Numbered from the stretch's first letter, positions 23,273-34,992 are shown. The stretch is DNA of 64,000 nucleotides from Neocallimastix lanati (nom. inval.) (GCA_016946835.1 JACVTC010000038.1:506001-570000); one strand, 5' to 3'. Notes: generated from the sequence alone by a model not told the origin. Numbers and translations are program-made.

Positions 23273-25287
23273 TTGGTTTCTTATCATTTTAAATAATAAA
23301 TTTATATATTAAAATTTATTTTTAAAAATATTTATTATTATGAATAGATGTTGATAAAAGTAAGTTATTCATTATTATTGTTGTGTTTATTATTCTATAT
23401 TAGCTTTATCACCCTCTTAATTATTAGTAATTAATTAATATCCAAATTTTCATTATTATTTTCTAATATTTTATAAATAATATAGTCATCATTTAATTAT
23501 TATTTTAAAAACATAATATATATACTATTAAAAATTTTCATTTATTCAATATAGAATATTTTTAATAATTTTTAATAGTAACCATTACATTTTCTATCTG
23601 GAATATTTTAAATATTTTTTTTATATAATATATTATACGACATAACAAAAATCTATCTATTCTATTATCTAGCATAAACATTTAGTGATATATACCATTA
23701 TTGATGATGGAATTATTTTAAAATTTTATTCAATGGTCAATATTTTATAATGTTTTGTAATTTTATTACTTAACAGCAATATATGATTTTTAAATCATAT
23801 TCTATTAATATATAAAAATTTAATTAAATAAATTAAAAAATTTAATTTTTAATAAGTACCATTAAAAAAAAAAAAAAAAGAAAAGAAAAAAAGAAATAAA
23901 GATACTTAGCATAATCATAATATATTTATTTATAAATATTTAATATAAAAAATTTATGATGCTAAACCATCAGTATAATTATTAATAATTATATAAATAT
24001 TAATTTATATAATTAATTGCTTTTTCCACTTCAAAATTAACATATATTATTTACAATGTTAAACCATCTTTTTTGTTATTAATACCATTTACTTACCAAT
24101 GAAAATTGTATTAATATTATTATATATAATTATTTATTTCGTTTAAAAAAAAAAAAAAAAAAAACATTGATATTGATATATATTTACCACATTGAATAAA
24201 ATTTTTACAAATTATGATTTATATAATTATTAAGGTTTTCTCACTCATCCATTTATTAATTAAAATAAAATAAGTTATATAACTTTTAAAATATTTTAAT
24301 TATCATTATTATTATTATTTTATTTTATTTTTTTTATAAAAAATGAATCATTTTCTCTAATTGATAAATTAAATTATTTTAATATTTTTATTATAAAAAA
24401 AAAATAAATATAAAAATTAATAAATTAATTATATAATATTATAATAATAAAATACAATAACAAATCATAAAATAATTAACTTTAATAGACTTTTTTTTTC
24501 TTTTTTTTTTTTTAAATGTTTCAATAATGTAATTAAGTTGCTTAAGGTTTTTATGGTTTTATTATTCTAGAATAAACGGAAATTTTAAACTTAATTTTTT
24601 ATAATATTAAAAAGCATTTTAATTGGTAATAAGAAATGTACTTAAACTATAATTAATAATAAAAAATTTTTTTTATGTTATTCTTAACGTTTTGTTAAGC
24701 TTTAATATTATTGTTACACAAATGAGTTTCCATAATTAATATGAACATGTTTAAATTTTTATAATCCATCATTTTTTTTATAAACTCTGATTATTATAAT
24801 TTTATTATTTATATGTTTTTAATTAATTTGATTATTTATTTAATTATTTTTTTTTATTGTTATTTAAAGAAAAAAATTTTTTCCAAGTTCAACTTGTTTC
24901 ACTATTTTAATTATTATTATAATAAATAAATTAATATATATTATTCTTTTAATTATTAATATTTATGTAAAATTTATTGGTTCTTAATATTATTTTTTAA
25001 AAAAAAAATAAAAATAAAAAATATATATATATATAAAAGAAAAAAGAAAAATGGATTGAGAAAAAATTAACATATAAATATAATAAAAAAGAATCCAATT
25101 TGTCTTTTTTCCTTATTAAATGTTTTAAATTTTTGTTTATAAGTATTAAAAATATTAATATAATTTAAATAAAAATAGTAATAATAATTAATAATAATAA
25201 TAAATAAATAAAATATAAAAATATATATTTATTTAATTATTAATATTATTCTATTAGAAAAAAATATTAAAAAAAAAAAAATCCTTT

Positions 25288-25309
25288 ATATGAGATTATA
25301 ATCTCATAT
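25288..25309. promoter_or_regulatory. 22-base palindrome upstream of paralogue 2
   Basis: The perfect palindrome has the core GAGATTATAATCTC (25292-25305), extended by ATAT on both sides. Its core ends 209 bases before the start codon of the gene at 25514. The identical 14-base core lies 210 bases before paralogue 3. Confidence 0.65.
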
Positions 25310-25513
25310 GATAATTAATAATTATAAATAAATATTGTAGATAGAAAAAATAAAAATAAAAATATACTTTATATAATTAAAGATAAATAAGTAATTTATT
25401 GAAAAATATAAAATACTTTTAAGCCAAAATTTAAACTAAAAAAAAGAAAAAAACAAAAAATACAAAGTTATTCAAATAATAATAATAATAATAATAATAA
25501 TAATTATATAAAA

Positions 25514-26704
25514 ATGGGTAAAAGTTCTTTTACATATGAAGAACCAACTGGTTTTCATAGATTTAATTCAAATTATACTACCTGCAATCCTAACCAACTC
25601 TATTTAAACTTTTTTGATGGATTATTTAATAGATTTAAGGATGCATTCTTTTTTTCAAGCGTTCTTCAATTTGCTTTAGTTGCTCTTATGTATTACAATG
25701 TAGGTAAAGGAAGATATTGGAAAATTTTATTCTATTCCTCTATTTGTGGTTTAATTGGAAGTATCATTGAAGCTAGTACTGTGTCTTTTCTTTGTACAGA
25801 AAGTAGAAAAGATACTCCTTACACAAAAGTTTTCACATTCTTTATTGCTGAATTTTTCTGGATTTGTAACGAATTTTCTATTCCTTTCCTAAATTTAATT
25901 AAAATGAGAGCTTTCTCTAAGGGTAAAACCTCAAAAATTATTAGTTATGTTGTCTTAGCAATCTTCCCACTCTTTGCTTTTTGTAGATTCTGGATTGGTT
26001 TTGTTCGTTCAAAATACGGTGTATTAAATAGTTTTGATATTTCAAATTCTCATGGTATAGCATTTGCTTGTATGGCTTTAGCTGATTTAATCTGTACATG
26101 TGGTATTCTTTATTTTGTAAAAAAGAATAATCAAAAAGAATTTAATACCTCTAATATTAATCATTATATTAAACGTTCAAGTTATGTTATTTTAATTTGT
26201 GTTGATGTAATTAGTATATTACTTGCTATTATTTGCTTCCTCCCATATCTTATTAAGTCTATGCCAGATAGTATTACATTACCTTTCCATAGTGTAAAAA
26301 GTGCATTTATTTTAATTTTAGCTTCTGATGCTCTATTATTCAAATATGAAGTTAATACTAGTTCTATGCAAAATTCAAGTAGCCAATATAATAGTAAATA
26401 CGGTGCTGGAGATAGCTATAGCTACAGTTTGAATAAAATGACTACAAACCATAGTATGGATAATTCAACATATAAGATTAAAAGTCAAAATAATAGCAAT
26501 ACCATGGTTAATGTTGCACCATTTAACTATACCACAATGAATATTAATGATGAATACCAACCAAAAAGTATAATAAAAAATTATACTAATTATTCTAGTT
26601 CTCAGGTACCACAATTATCAACAGTTGATAGTTCTTCTCAATATGATTTATACAAACAAAAAGAATATGCCGATTTAATATATAAAACACCAAATTATAA
26701 TAAT

Positions 26705-26710
<6 letters not shown>
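25514..26710 (+). CDS. Seven-span membrane protein, paralogue 2
   Basis: The 398-residue product has seven predicted spans (about 46-66, 71-97, 107-130, 143-165, 181-204, 226-249, 259-282) and a polar Ser/Asn/Tyr-rich tail of about 115 residues. Family motifs are GKGRYWKILFYSS, EFSIPFLNLIKMRAFSKG, FCRFWIGF, NHYIKRSSYVIL and DALLFKYEVNTSS. The tail contains KSIIKNYTN, which is also in paralogue 3, and ends NYNNY. The start is the first ATG after an AAT repeat in the leader and matches the family start. A perfect palindrome lies 209 bases upstream. Directly after the stop codon follows a run of about 28 As. No known family is recognised; a receptor-like or transport role is possible, and the topology is inferred from hydrophobicity by eye. 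Confidence 0.88.
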
Positions 26711-26740
<30 letters not shown>

Positions 26741-27779
26741 TAAAATAATAATTTGAATAAATAAATAATACTATTTAAATCAAAAAAAATATGATTTTTG
26801 ATAAATCATTAATATTTAAATAATAAAATTAATAATTTAAATTAAATATAAACAGGAAAAAAAAAAAAAAAAAAATTTAAAAAAATTTTTTTTTACATTA
26901 CAAATAATATATTCTATCGTTAAATATTTATAATAATAAATAATAATAAATAATAATAAATAATAATAAATAAGATAAAATAAAATAAGTCAAAAAAAAT
27001 AGATTAAATAAACTTTATTTTTTTAAATTTTAATTTTGTATAAAATGTATTAACTTAACTATTTTAACATATATTTAAAAGTCAATAATAATAAATTATC
27101 GACTTCTTTAATTAAAATAAAAAAAAAAAAAAAAAAAGATAAAAAAAAAAAAAATAAAAAAAAAAAAATAAAAATAAAATATATATATATAATATTTATA
27201 TAAATAAAAAATAAAATATATATATATATAATATTTTTATAAATAAAAAAATAAAATAAAATAAAATTAGAAGTACAAATAGAAATAGAAATAAAAAAAA
27301 AAAAATAAAAAAATAAAAAATAAGAAATAAAAATAAAGAATAAAGAATAAAAATAAAAGTATGTATCTTATTCGGTAATAAATAAATTTTATTTGTGGTA
27401 TTTTTTTAGAAAAAAAAAAAAAAAAAAAAAGAAAAAAACCTTTATATACATATCAATTTTTAGCAGCTCTGGGAGACGAAAGGAAACCTTTCCAAATAAT
27501 TGTCGATTCAACACTTCTAAACAACCATTTCATTTTATCATAAATCTAAAAACAAAAAACAAATATATAAAAAAATAGAATTTCTTTTTTTTTTTTTTTT
27601 TATTTTTATTTTTATTTTTATTTTTATTTTTATTTTTTATATAAATACTAAAAACAATAAGATTTTAATGTATATAATTTAATTTATATCATATTCTTAG
27701 CATTTTTTATATTTATTAATAATATTTTATTTTTTAAGGACAAATCGAATTATGAATGATTTTTATAAAATGATAAACA

Positions 27780-27810
<31 letters not shown>

Positions 27811-28340
27811 TGTAATTTGGTTATATTTAATTATATTAAAAGAAATTTTTATTAAAATGATAAATTTTAAAAAAGATATAATTTCAATATATAATTATTT
27901 TATTTTAGAATTTTATATTTTATTCTCCATTTTAATAAATATTATATTTCCATTTTAATAATAATATTATATTTTTATTTTTAATAATATGGTAATTAGT
28001 AAATATTATTAAAAAGGTGTATAATTTAATTTATAAAAACGAATAATTCAATGTATTAATGTATTAAAATTGATAAAAAATAATTATTAATAATAATATT
28101 AGTTATAATAGTAAAAATTGATAGTTATATATATATATGAATAAGAAGTAATTGTAATTAAAATAGTTTAAGAAAAATAGTAATAATATTTAGGGTTTCA
28201 TAATGAGTTATATAGTAAATTAAAAACAAAAAATAAAAAATAAAAAATAAAAAATAAAAATAAAAAAACAAAAAATATTAATACTTACAAAAAGATATAA
28301 ATTTAAGACATAAATATTATTATAAATAATATTTAATATT
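26711..28340. other. Spacer with homopolymers and a small protein-like scrap
   Basis: This is mostly A-rich simple repeats, including AATAATA units at 26930-26970 and AAAAT or AAAAAT types at 27110-27360. A less A+T-biased patch at 27455-27545 (GCAGCTCTGGGAGACGAAAGG) directly follows a run of As and may be a gene scrap. I could not identify it. Confidence 0.4.
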
Positions 28341-28344
28341 AACA

Positions 28345-28624
28345 ATGAGTAGCATTAGTGATAGCAATGGATTTAGTGGTAACTTTTCGAACGTTGATAC
28401 AAGAATAGTTCCAAGAATTGGTGGACCTCATAGGGATGCAGAGATTTTGAAGATTTAGGATCAACAATCGATTCTAATTAGTTGGTGTTTCTTATGATAA
28501 CGATAAATTTAGTTGCATTTTTTCTTTTCTACCCGAAGATGATATTGTAAAATGACTAGAAGAAAAAGAAGCCAAAGTAAAAATAGACTCCTCACCTTAA
28601 ATGAATGCGTTAGTTAAGAAGAAA

Positions 28625-28666
<42 letters not shown>

Positions 28667-29165
28667 AAAATAATCTTAAACAGCTTAAACGCTTAACTAA
28701 AGGACCAAGGAAAATCGTTTATAACTTTAATTCAAGATATTTGGAGCTATATAATCAATTAAAAGCAATTGTTAGAACATCTTTTTCAGTAATTAATTAT
28801 GAAAATGCTCTTAGACCAAGAGTTCAAATATATGAAAAAATAGCTATGGATGAAATCTAATACTATCAAAGAAGCATATAGTTTAATAGAGAAGTATGAG
28901 AATCTCCTACAAAATGTATATTATAATAATAATAATAATAGTTATAATAGAAATTTAAATGGAAGAAACGAGAGAACACTTTTTATCAGTCTTTCTAATG
29001 ATTATTATGAATCTAATGCTATCAATAACAAAAAAAAATAATAATAATTCACATGGTGGAAATAATAATAAAAATCAAAAGAACTTTAATACTACACATG
29101 GAATAAAAAAAATAATAATCTAAGCAATTATTCTAGTCCTAGTGTAAAGATTTGAACTTAACAAT
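28345..29165 (+). pseudogene. Gag-like retrotransposon relic
   Basis: An ATG-led frame at 28345 (MSSISDSNGFSGNF) runs into stops. After a run of about 36 As (28629-28664) a better part reads LKRLTKGPRKIVYNFNSRYL, then LRPRVQIYEKIAM. After a frameshift it continues TIKEAYSLIEKYENLLQNVY and an Asn-rich tail. The RPRV and T..EAY..IEKYE spacing recalls the end of the capsid region in Ty3-type Gag proteins. No protease or polymerase follows, so it is an isolated decayed fragment, and the Ty3 assignment is tentative. Confidence 0.5.
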
Positions 29166-29394
29166 AAAATAAAAAGGATAAACTTAAATATTAATTACCA
29201 ATATAAAAAGAATAAAATATTTTATTATTAAATACAAAATTTTAAATTCAACAAGTTAGTGTTAAAAACAATAATTTAATTTATTTATTAACTATTAAAT
29301 AATAATAAACGCACGAAAATATTTAATTATTTATATGAAATTTTTTTTTTATTTAATTATACCATATTTTAAAACTTCTTTTATACTTCACTTT

Positions 29395-30590
29395 TTTTTT
29401 TTTTTAATGAAGAAAACCCATGAATACCTTGCATAATCATCTAATATAGTGAGAAAGTATTTATTTCCATATATTGATATATCTGGTGTAGATACAGTGT
29501 TCATATGTATCAGCTCAAAAGGTTCTTTTTTTTTTTTTGCTTTATGGTAGGGTTTATTCTTCATTTTGAAGGCGCATATTTTGACAATTATGCCTTATAT
29601 TGATACCTTTTCTAACTTTTCCTCAATATTGTCAATGTTGAAGTACCCTAAAACGCCTACGCCATAGGTTGAAGTTTTCAAGTGACGTTACCAGGTTACT
29701 ATAAATTATTATTTTTTGTTTTTAATTATTATTAAATCTTAGTTGACCTTTAAAAAATCATATTTTATAAATTTTTTGATTTATTGGATTTTGAAGTAAA
29801 AACTTTTTTTTTTTTTTTTTCTTTCGTGTGATTGTATATTGAAACTAAAATTTTTATTATTATAATTATAAAAATATGTTTTTATATCCTTCTCCTTATA
29901 AATTATCTATAGATAATAATTTTTTTTTTTTTTTTAAATTCAGGGGAATGTACAATACATTATGTAATTTTATTTTGTATACCCAATGTATGTACCTTTG
30001 TGCGTAGCAATTGTAGTATTGTCATCGGCAAATTGAATTACCTCATTGCGTTCCCGAATATTAGATAAACAATCTAAACTGTTTATCATATGGTTAAGTT
30101 GCACCAGAATCCCAAGGTTCACTTAATTATATTTTTTTGAGTGTGGTTTTTATGATTGTCTTCATTCGACAGATAATAACATTTTATTTATTTTCAACTT
30201 GAATATTATTTACCATCCTTTTACCTCCTGTGGTTTTTATTTATTTTTGTGAATTATTAAACCGCAAGACTCGACTTCACTTTCTGCTTTCTGTGTTATA
30301 ATCGTTTACCAGTGAGTCTGCAAAAAAAAAAAAAAAAAAAAAAAAAATTAGAATACGCATTTTTATCCTCTTTGTTTTTTAGTTTGTTTTCCTTTACCGT
30401 TGAATTTAAGTTTAATTACTTTTCCATTCATTGATTTATTCATCATTTCAAGTTCATTTAATTATAATATTTGTGGAACGGCTATTCTTAAATGAATTTT
30501 TTTTCAATTTATCCCCACTCTGTATTTATACGTTATTATGTGTAATTTCAATTCTTAATTCTTTAGGATAAGAGGTATTCAAATTTTCTT

Positions 30591-30624
<34 letters not shown>

Positions 30625-30968
30625 TCGTTTACCTCTCTACCTAATTTTCTTCAACTCATTAAACATTCCGTCCATCTCTGATAATAAATAATACTTATAT
30701 CATCTGATTTTGTGAAAACACATTGTTTTTAGGTTTATTTTTCAAAGTCATAAATTCTACTTTCATCATTCTTAAATAACGTTCATTGATTTTATTATCT
30801 TCATTATTTCATATGCTGAGAGTAATTCAAAATCTAATCATCTTTAATTTCATCTTCATTAGGAATACTATCAAATATATAATATTTAGCCCTTGCATCT
30901 TTGGTTACCACTATTGTCAGTAACTCCTTTTACATAATATAGATCAGAATGATCTATATAACTTTTAA

Positions 30969-31007
<39 letters not shown>

Positions 31008-31176
31008 CTTCTCGGGATATTTTTGATTTTTCAAGTATTTTTATTTTTTCTTGGTGTATGTATTCTTTTACACCATTGGTAGAAGCCAGTAGGTTTGTTT
31101 CCTTCAACCATTTTCCGTAGTTTTCTCTGGTTAAGGTATTACTTATAGAAATTCCGTGTGGGAAAATTTCGTTCAT
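29395..31176 (-). pseudogene. Dead copia element: gag start and integrase part
   Basis: The minus strand carries a copia-type Gag N-terminus (from ATG 31176: NTLTRENYGKWLKETNLLAS), broken by a poly(A) run that reads as Lys. Then come decayed pieces of the Gag and protease region. From about 29640 down to 29400 lies integrase: a zinc-region scrap (FNIDNIEE), then EPFELIHMNTVSTPDIS and YGNKYFLTILDDYARYSW. The first catalytic Asp of the integrase, present in the intact copia as HMDL, is Asn here. Long T-runs on the plus strand (30597, 30967, 29529) interrupt the frame. No polymerase part follows, so the copy is truncated. Confidence 0.8.
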
Positions 31177-31384
31177 TTCTCTTTTTATTTCTTATTTATA
31201 TTGAATATTTACTTTCTTATTTTGTATTTTCTTTCACTAATTTACTAAATTTGGGTATTTGACTAAGACTCTTGATCTTATAAGAATTTAAATGTAATCA
31301 TGTTCACTTTAAATTTATTTATTATTTTTTATTGAAAAAGACATCATCTTACATGAGAGTTACAAAATATATAATATCATAATG

Positions 31385-31688
31385 GGGTGTGGGGCATTTC
31401 GCCAGGTTGCATTTCCACAAGTTACATTTCCACAAGTTGCATTTCGCCAGGTTCCATTTCGACAAGTGGAGTATTGATATAAATAAATGAATAAATAAAT
31501 AAATATTAATTCAAAATAATTTTTTTTAAAATTGTTTTTATTCGATATAAAATAATATTTAATTTTATTTATTGATTGATTTATTTATTTATTTAATAAT
31601 TTTCAATTTGGCGAAATGCAATTTGGCGAAATGCCACATGCTTTCAAAAAAAATGACGAAATGCAATTTGGTGAAATGCCCCACACCC
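31385..31688. mobile_element. MITE with MULE-like ends
   Basis: This is a short non-coding element of 304 bases. The ends GGGTGTGGGGCATTTC (31385) and its inverse GAAATGCCCCACACCC (ending 31688) match perfectly. Near each end the motif CATTTCGCCA, or its variants CATTTCCACA and CATTTCGACA, repeats at 15- to 16-base spacing, three to five times per side. The CATTTCG core and the G-rich tips resemble those of MULE-A, so it may be mobilised by a MULE transposase. I found no clear target duplication. Confidence 0.75.
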
Positions 31689-31689
31689 A

Positions 31690-31897
31690 AATAATATATT
31701 TATATTGATTAGTAAACAAATAAGCAATCCTTTATAAAAACCTATACAAATGAAATAATAAAAATTTATTTAAATATTTTATAGCTATTTTAGGGAAAAA
31801 TATTAATTAATAATTTTAACAACAAATTTAGTGAGAAATATTAATTAATAATTTTAATAACATATTTAAACAACTATTGAAAATTTTAATAATAATA

Positions 31898-31945
<48 letters not shown>

Positions 31946-32003
31946 TATTACGAGGACGATAGTACGAAAGGACGAAAGGACCTCTTAACTTATTGTTTTA
32001 TTA

Positions 32004-32038
<35 letters not shown>

Positions 32039-32319
32039 TTGATTCATTATAATCAATTTTTTTTTTTTTTAAATAACAACAATAATAATAATAAATAATT
32101 AAAAAGTACATAACATTGGTCAAATGTATTAAATTATTATTAACAACAACTATTGACACATAATATTTAATTCATTATTTATTTCATTCCTTTTTAACTT
32201 TATTTGTTATTTATTAATTTTTTTAATTCTTTTTTTTTTTATTATGTTATCTTGTTTACATTAATGATTTATTAATCTTCTTCTTTTTTAAAATCTTTGG
32301 TATTATATTTTTATTTTTA

Positions 32320-32350
<31 letters not shown>

Positions 32351-32518
32351 AAAAATAAAAATAAAAATTTATTAAAAATAATAATAATCATATTATTATT
32401 ATAATAAATATTCATTTTTAAACTTTATTTAAATAAAAATATTTTTGTTATTGATTTTTATTTAACGTATCATTTAGTTCAATAATAAATATTAAAATTA
32501 AACTTTATTATTATTATT
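31690..32518. other. Spacer with a 45-base poly(A) run
   Basis: A repeated phrase TTAATTAATAATTTTAA occurs at 31800-31860. A run of about 44 As is at 31899-31943. It is followed by a short odd sequence AGTACGAAAGGACGAAAGGA, reminiscent of the sarcin-ricin loop of large-subunit rRNA but too short to call. No gene is seen. Confidence 0.5.
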
Positions 32519-33250
32519 TTATACATCAGTGCCAAACAAAAACATGATTAAGATTGCAACAGAATTGTTTAATATATGTGTTAATAAAGCAGCTAAAAAG
32601 TATCCATCGTAATCATATGCTAAAGCAAGATAAATACCCATAATAAAATAAGATGGGAAATTTACAATATCAGATAAAAGTATCTTAAAACTAAATTGGA
32701 AATGTCCAAATGCAAAAAAGGCACTAGATATTATATATGCTAAAAGTTTAATAAATCTACGAATAAATTTATTATTTTTACCTATTTTTTCTCCAATAAT
32801 AGATATACCTCTGAAAAGTAATAATCTACAAATTAATTCCTCAATAAGTGGACCAATTAAAATTATATCTAACACTAATAAGAAACCAAAATTAGTCTTA
32901 TCTAAGTCCGCTTTTAGTCCTTCAGTATTTAAACTATCACCATCTTCATCATTTAAATGTAATAGACCTAATATAAAAGTAACAAATATATTTGTTAAAA
33001 CAGACAATACATAAACCACAATTGCAGTATAATATACTCTTGGTATTAAAAATTGTTTAAAAAAGTTTACATGCTTTTTTTTCTTTTTAGGCTCAGAAAT
33101 TTCAATTTCATTTTTTTGGTTTGGGATATCAATAACAACTTCTTCATCTTCTTGAGTTTTCAAGTTTTCCATTGATTTCTTATTCTCTTCGGTTATCGAA
33201 TTAGTATTATTTTCAATATTTTTATTTTCAATCTTTTTATTGCTTGTCAT
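32519..33250 (-). CDS. CPBP/CAAX-type intramembrane glutamic protease
   Basis: The 243-residue membrane protein is of the CPBP (Abi/CAAX protease, Rce1-related) family, which cleaves within or near the membrane, as in CAAX-protein maturation. All three family motifs are intact: EExxxR at Glu137, Glu138 and Arg142 (LIEELICRLLLFRG), FxxxH at Phe179-His183 (FFAFGH), and HxxxN at His225-Asn229. About six hydrophobic spans lie between residues 70 and 240. The first 65 residues are a charged, Lys/Glu/Asn-rich cytoplasmic tail ending in a lysine cluster, which bacterial members usually lack. The short length and lack of introns look more bacterial than like fungal Rce1, so ancient transfer from gut bacteria is possible. 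The natural substrate cannot be told. Neighbours are all transposon relics. Confidence 0.88.
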   Translation of the reverse strand: MTSNKKIENKNIENNTNSITEENKKSMENLKTQEDEEVVIDIPNQKNEIEISEPKKKKKHVNFFKQFLIPRVYYTAIVVYVLSVLTNIFVTFILGLLHLNDEDGDSLNTEGLKADLDKTNFGFLLVLDIILIGPLIEELICRLLLFRGISIIGEKIGKNNKFIRRFIKLLAYIISSAFFAFGHFQFSFKILLSDIVNFPSYFIMGIYLALAYDYDGYFLAALLTHILNNSVAILIMFLFGTDV

Positions 33251-33810
33251 TTTGTTTGAATAATCAAGATTTTAATTTTATATTTATTTATTTATTTAAT
33301 TTTATATTTATTTATTTATTTATTTTTTCTTTTTAAATTTTTTTTTTTTTTTTTATTATTAATTTTATTTTTTTGTTTATTTTAATTTTATATTTTAAAT
33401 ATCTTTTGATATATGTTTTTATTAAAATTTTTCAAAGAATTATACGGTTTGGTGAATTTTTCTTTATTTTATACTTTTTTTTTTTTCGATATTGGAAACT
33501 GAAATTATTGGTCTACATTTATTTATTAATTTATTAAAGAAAATTCCAAATATTAATATATTTTTTACACAATATATTATATTTTACGTATATATCTAAT
33601 ATTCTTTTAACTTTTATTTATTTATTCATTTATTAATTACATGAATATTTTTTTTTTAATAAAAAAAAAAAAAAACACCGAATTAAAACACTGAATTAAT
33701 AATAAATTAAATATTATTTGTTCAATTAGAACATAATAATATTTTAAATAATAATGTTAAATAAAAAGTAATATTCATAATAAAATGTATAAATAAATTT
33801 AAGAAAAAAA
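33251..33810. other. Upstream region of the protease gene
   Basis: A TATTTATTTATTT-type repeat is at 33280-33325 and T-runs follow. I see no recognisable promoter motif and no other gene. Confidence 0.45.
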
Positions 33811-33814
33811 GTTC

Positions 33815-34028
33815 ATAGGCAACGAACCTCATCTTCAGTTTATAAGATTTCCGTGTAAAGAAGTTCTTATTCCGGATTAGGGTTTGAATTAACTATCTAA
33901 AAGAAATTATGGTCTTCTCCTTCAGAAGCATTAGCCCTGCTAAGCCTGTCTTACTGTATTTTCAGCGTTGACGCTCCTGGTTAATTTGCCCTTATACTGT
34001 CGGAAAAGTAACCCTTGTCAAGTATTAG
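33815..34028 (-). other. Less A+T-rich tail following the LINE relic
   Basis: This patch, directly 3' of the LINE coding relic on the minus strand, is clearly richer in G+C (for example CTGACAGTATAAGGGC-like stretches and GGAGCGTCAACGCTG). It may be the 3' end of the LINE open frame or its untranslated region. Confidence 0.45.
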
Positions 34029-34870
34029 CCCTTAGGCATAATTTTTGTAAAAGAGAACCGTTGATCGCACCAAGAATGGTGTTTTTGAATAATCATCAGA
34101 AATGATTTGATTATTAAACAAAATATGCCATTCCTTTTTATAATTTAAATCATTAATGTCTGTATCTCTTCCACCAAGAAGGATGTTATATGATAGGTAC
34201 CACGTCACATATATATTTACACATTCCATTATTCAGAAAATTACTAATATTAACACGATTTTCACTAATTAACCTATTCATTACATTATCTGCATTATTT
34301 TCACTAGCACTAATATTAATATTCCTATTTTCACTATCAATGCTATTACTATTATTAACAATATTAATTCTATTGTTATTGTTATTATTATTAATATTTA
34401 ACACTTTGTTACTATTATTAGAATCAGTACTTGAATCGGTATTACTAAATATCTGTGACAATAGTGTTTACATTACTATTTGATATTGGACAATATTTGG
34501 AAATTATAAAAAAAAAAATTTTTTTCATAAAGAACTTCAATATTCATAAAATATGTCATTCGAAAATCACGGAAAAAAAATAGCATTTTTGAAAACCAAT
34601 GTTCCAATGGAGGATGACTATTTTCTCTATAACAACAAGGGACACCTTTCAGGACAGTCATTCTTCAATCGTATCAGTAGGCTTTTAATAACACAAGCAT
34701 GGAATTTATATTCACATCCTACCCGAAAGACCCCATCGGAAATCAATGCTCTTTTTTTTTTTTTTTTTTTTGTTGATGAAAATTTGTCTAATTTGTCTGC
34801 TAAAATTTTTTTACTTTCTTTTTTCCATGCATGACGTCTACAACGTGATATATGTCAAAGTAAATCAGAG
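34029..34870 (-). pseudogene. LINE C-terminal relic
   Basis: Read on the minus strand, the fragment begins at the point where the LINE relic at 14376-15640 fades: the RCRRHAWKKESKKILADKLD stretch matches FRRHA plus ILTENLD there. It continues SDGVFRVGCEYKFHACVIKS, then a Cys/His cluster (CPERCPCC, HPPLEHWF) of the kind found at LINE ORF2 C-termini. After an Asn-rich insertion (34461-34186) it resumes in another frame with ILLGGRDTDINDLNYKKEWH and TPFLVRSTVLFY. Stops, frameshifts and a run of As on the coding strand (34749-34768) break it. Only the 3' end of the element is present. Confidence 0.7.
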
Positions 34871-34960
34871 ATAATAAAATTTCGAGTTTTTCCATTTTTT
34901 AAAACACCTTACCTGAACAATTGTACATTTTCTTTCTTAAAAATGAATCTTATGATAAAA

Positions 34961-34992
<32 letters not shown>

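Larger units (their letters stand above)
20359..25513. other. Gene-free region between head-to-head paralogues
   Basis: This holds the upstream regions of paralogues 1 and 2. It is very A+T-rich with many homopolymer runs, a heptamer array at 22.1 kb and a 34-base direct duplication at about 22808-22876 (TTTAACTAAATTATTATATT, then GATATAAT). I see no other gene or RNA. Confidence 0.5.

Noticed and set aside
26708-26736. Poly(A) run directly after the stop of paralogue 2, as if a retrocopy
   Set aside because: Runs of As are everywhere here, no target duplication is seen, and the upstream palindrome at conserved spacing argues that the promoter region was kept.
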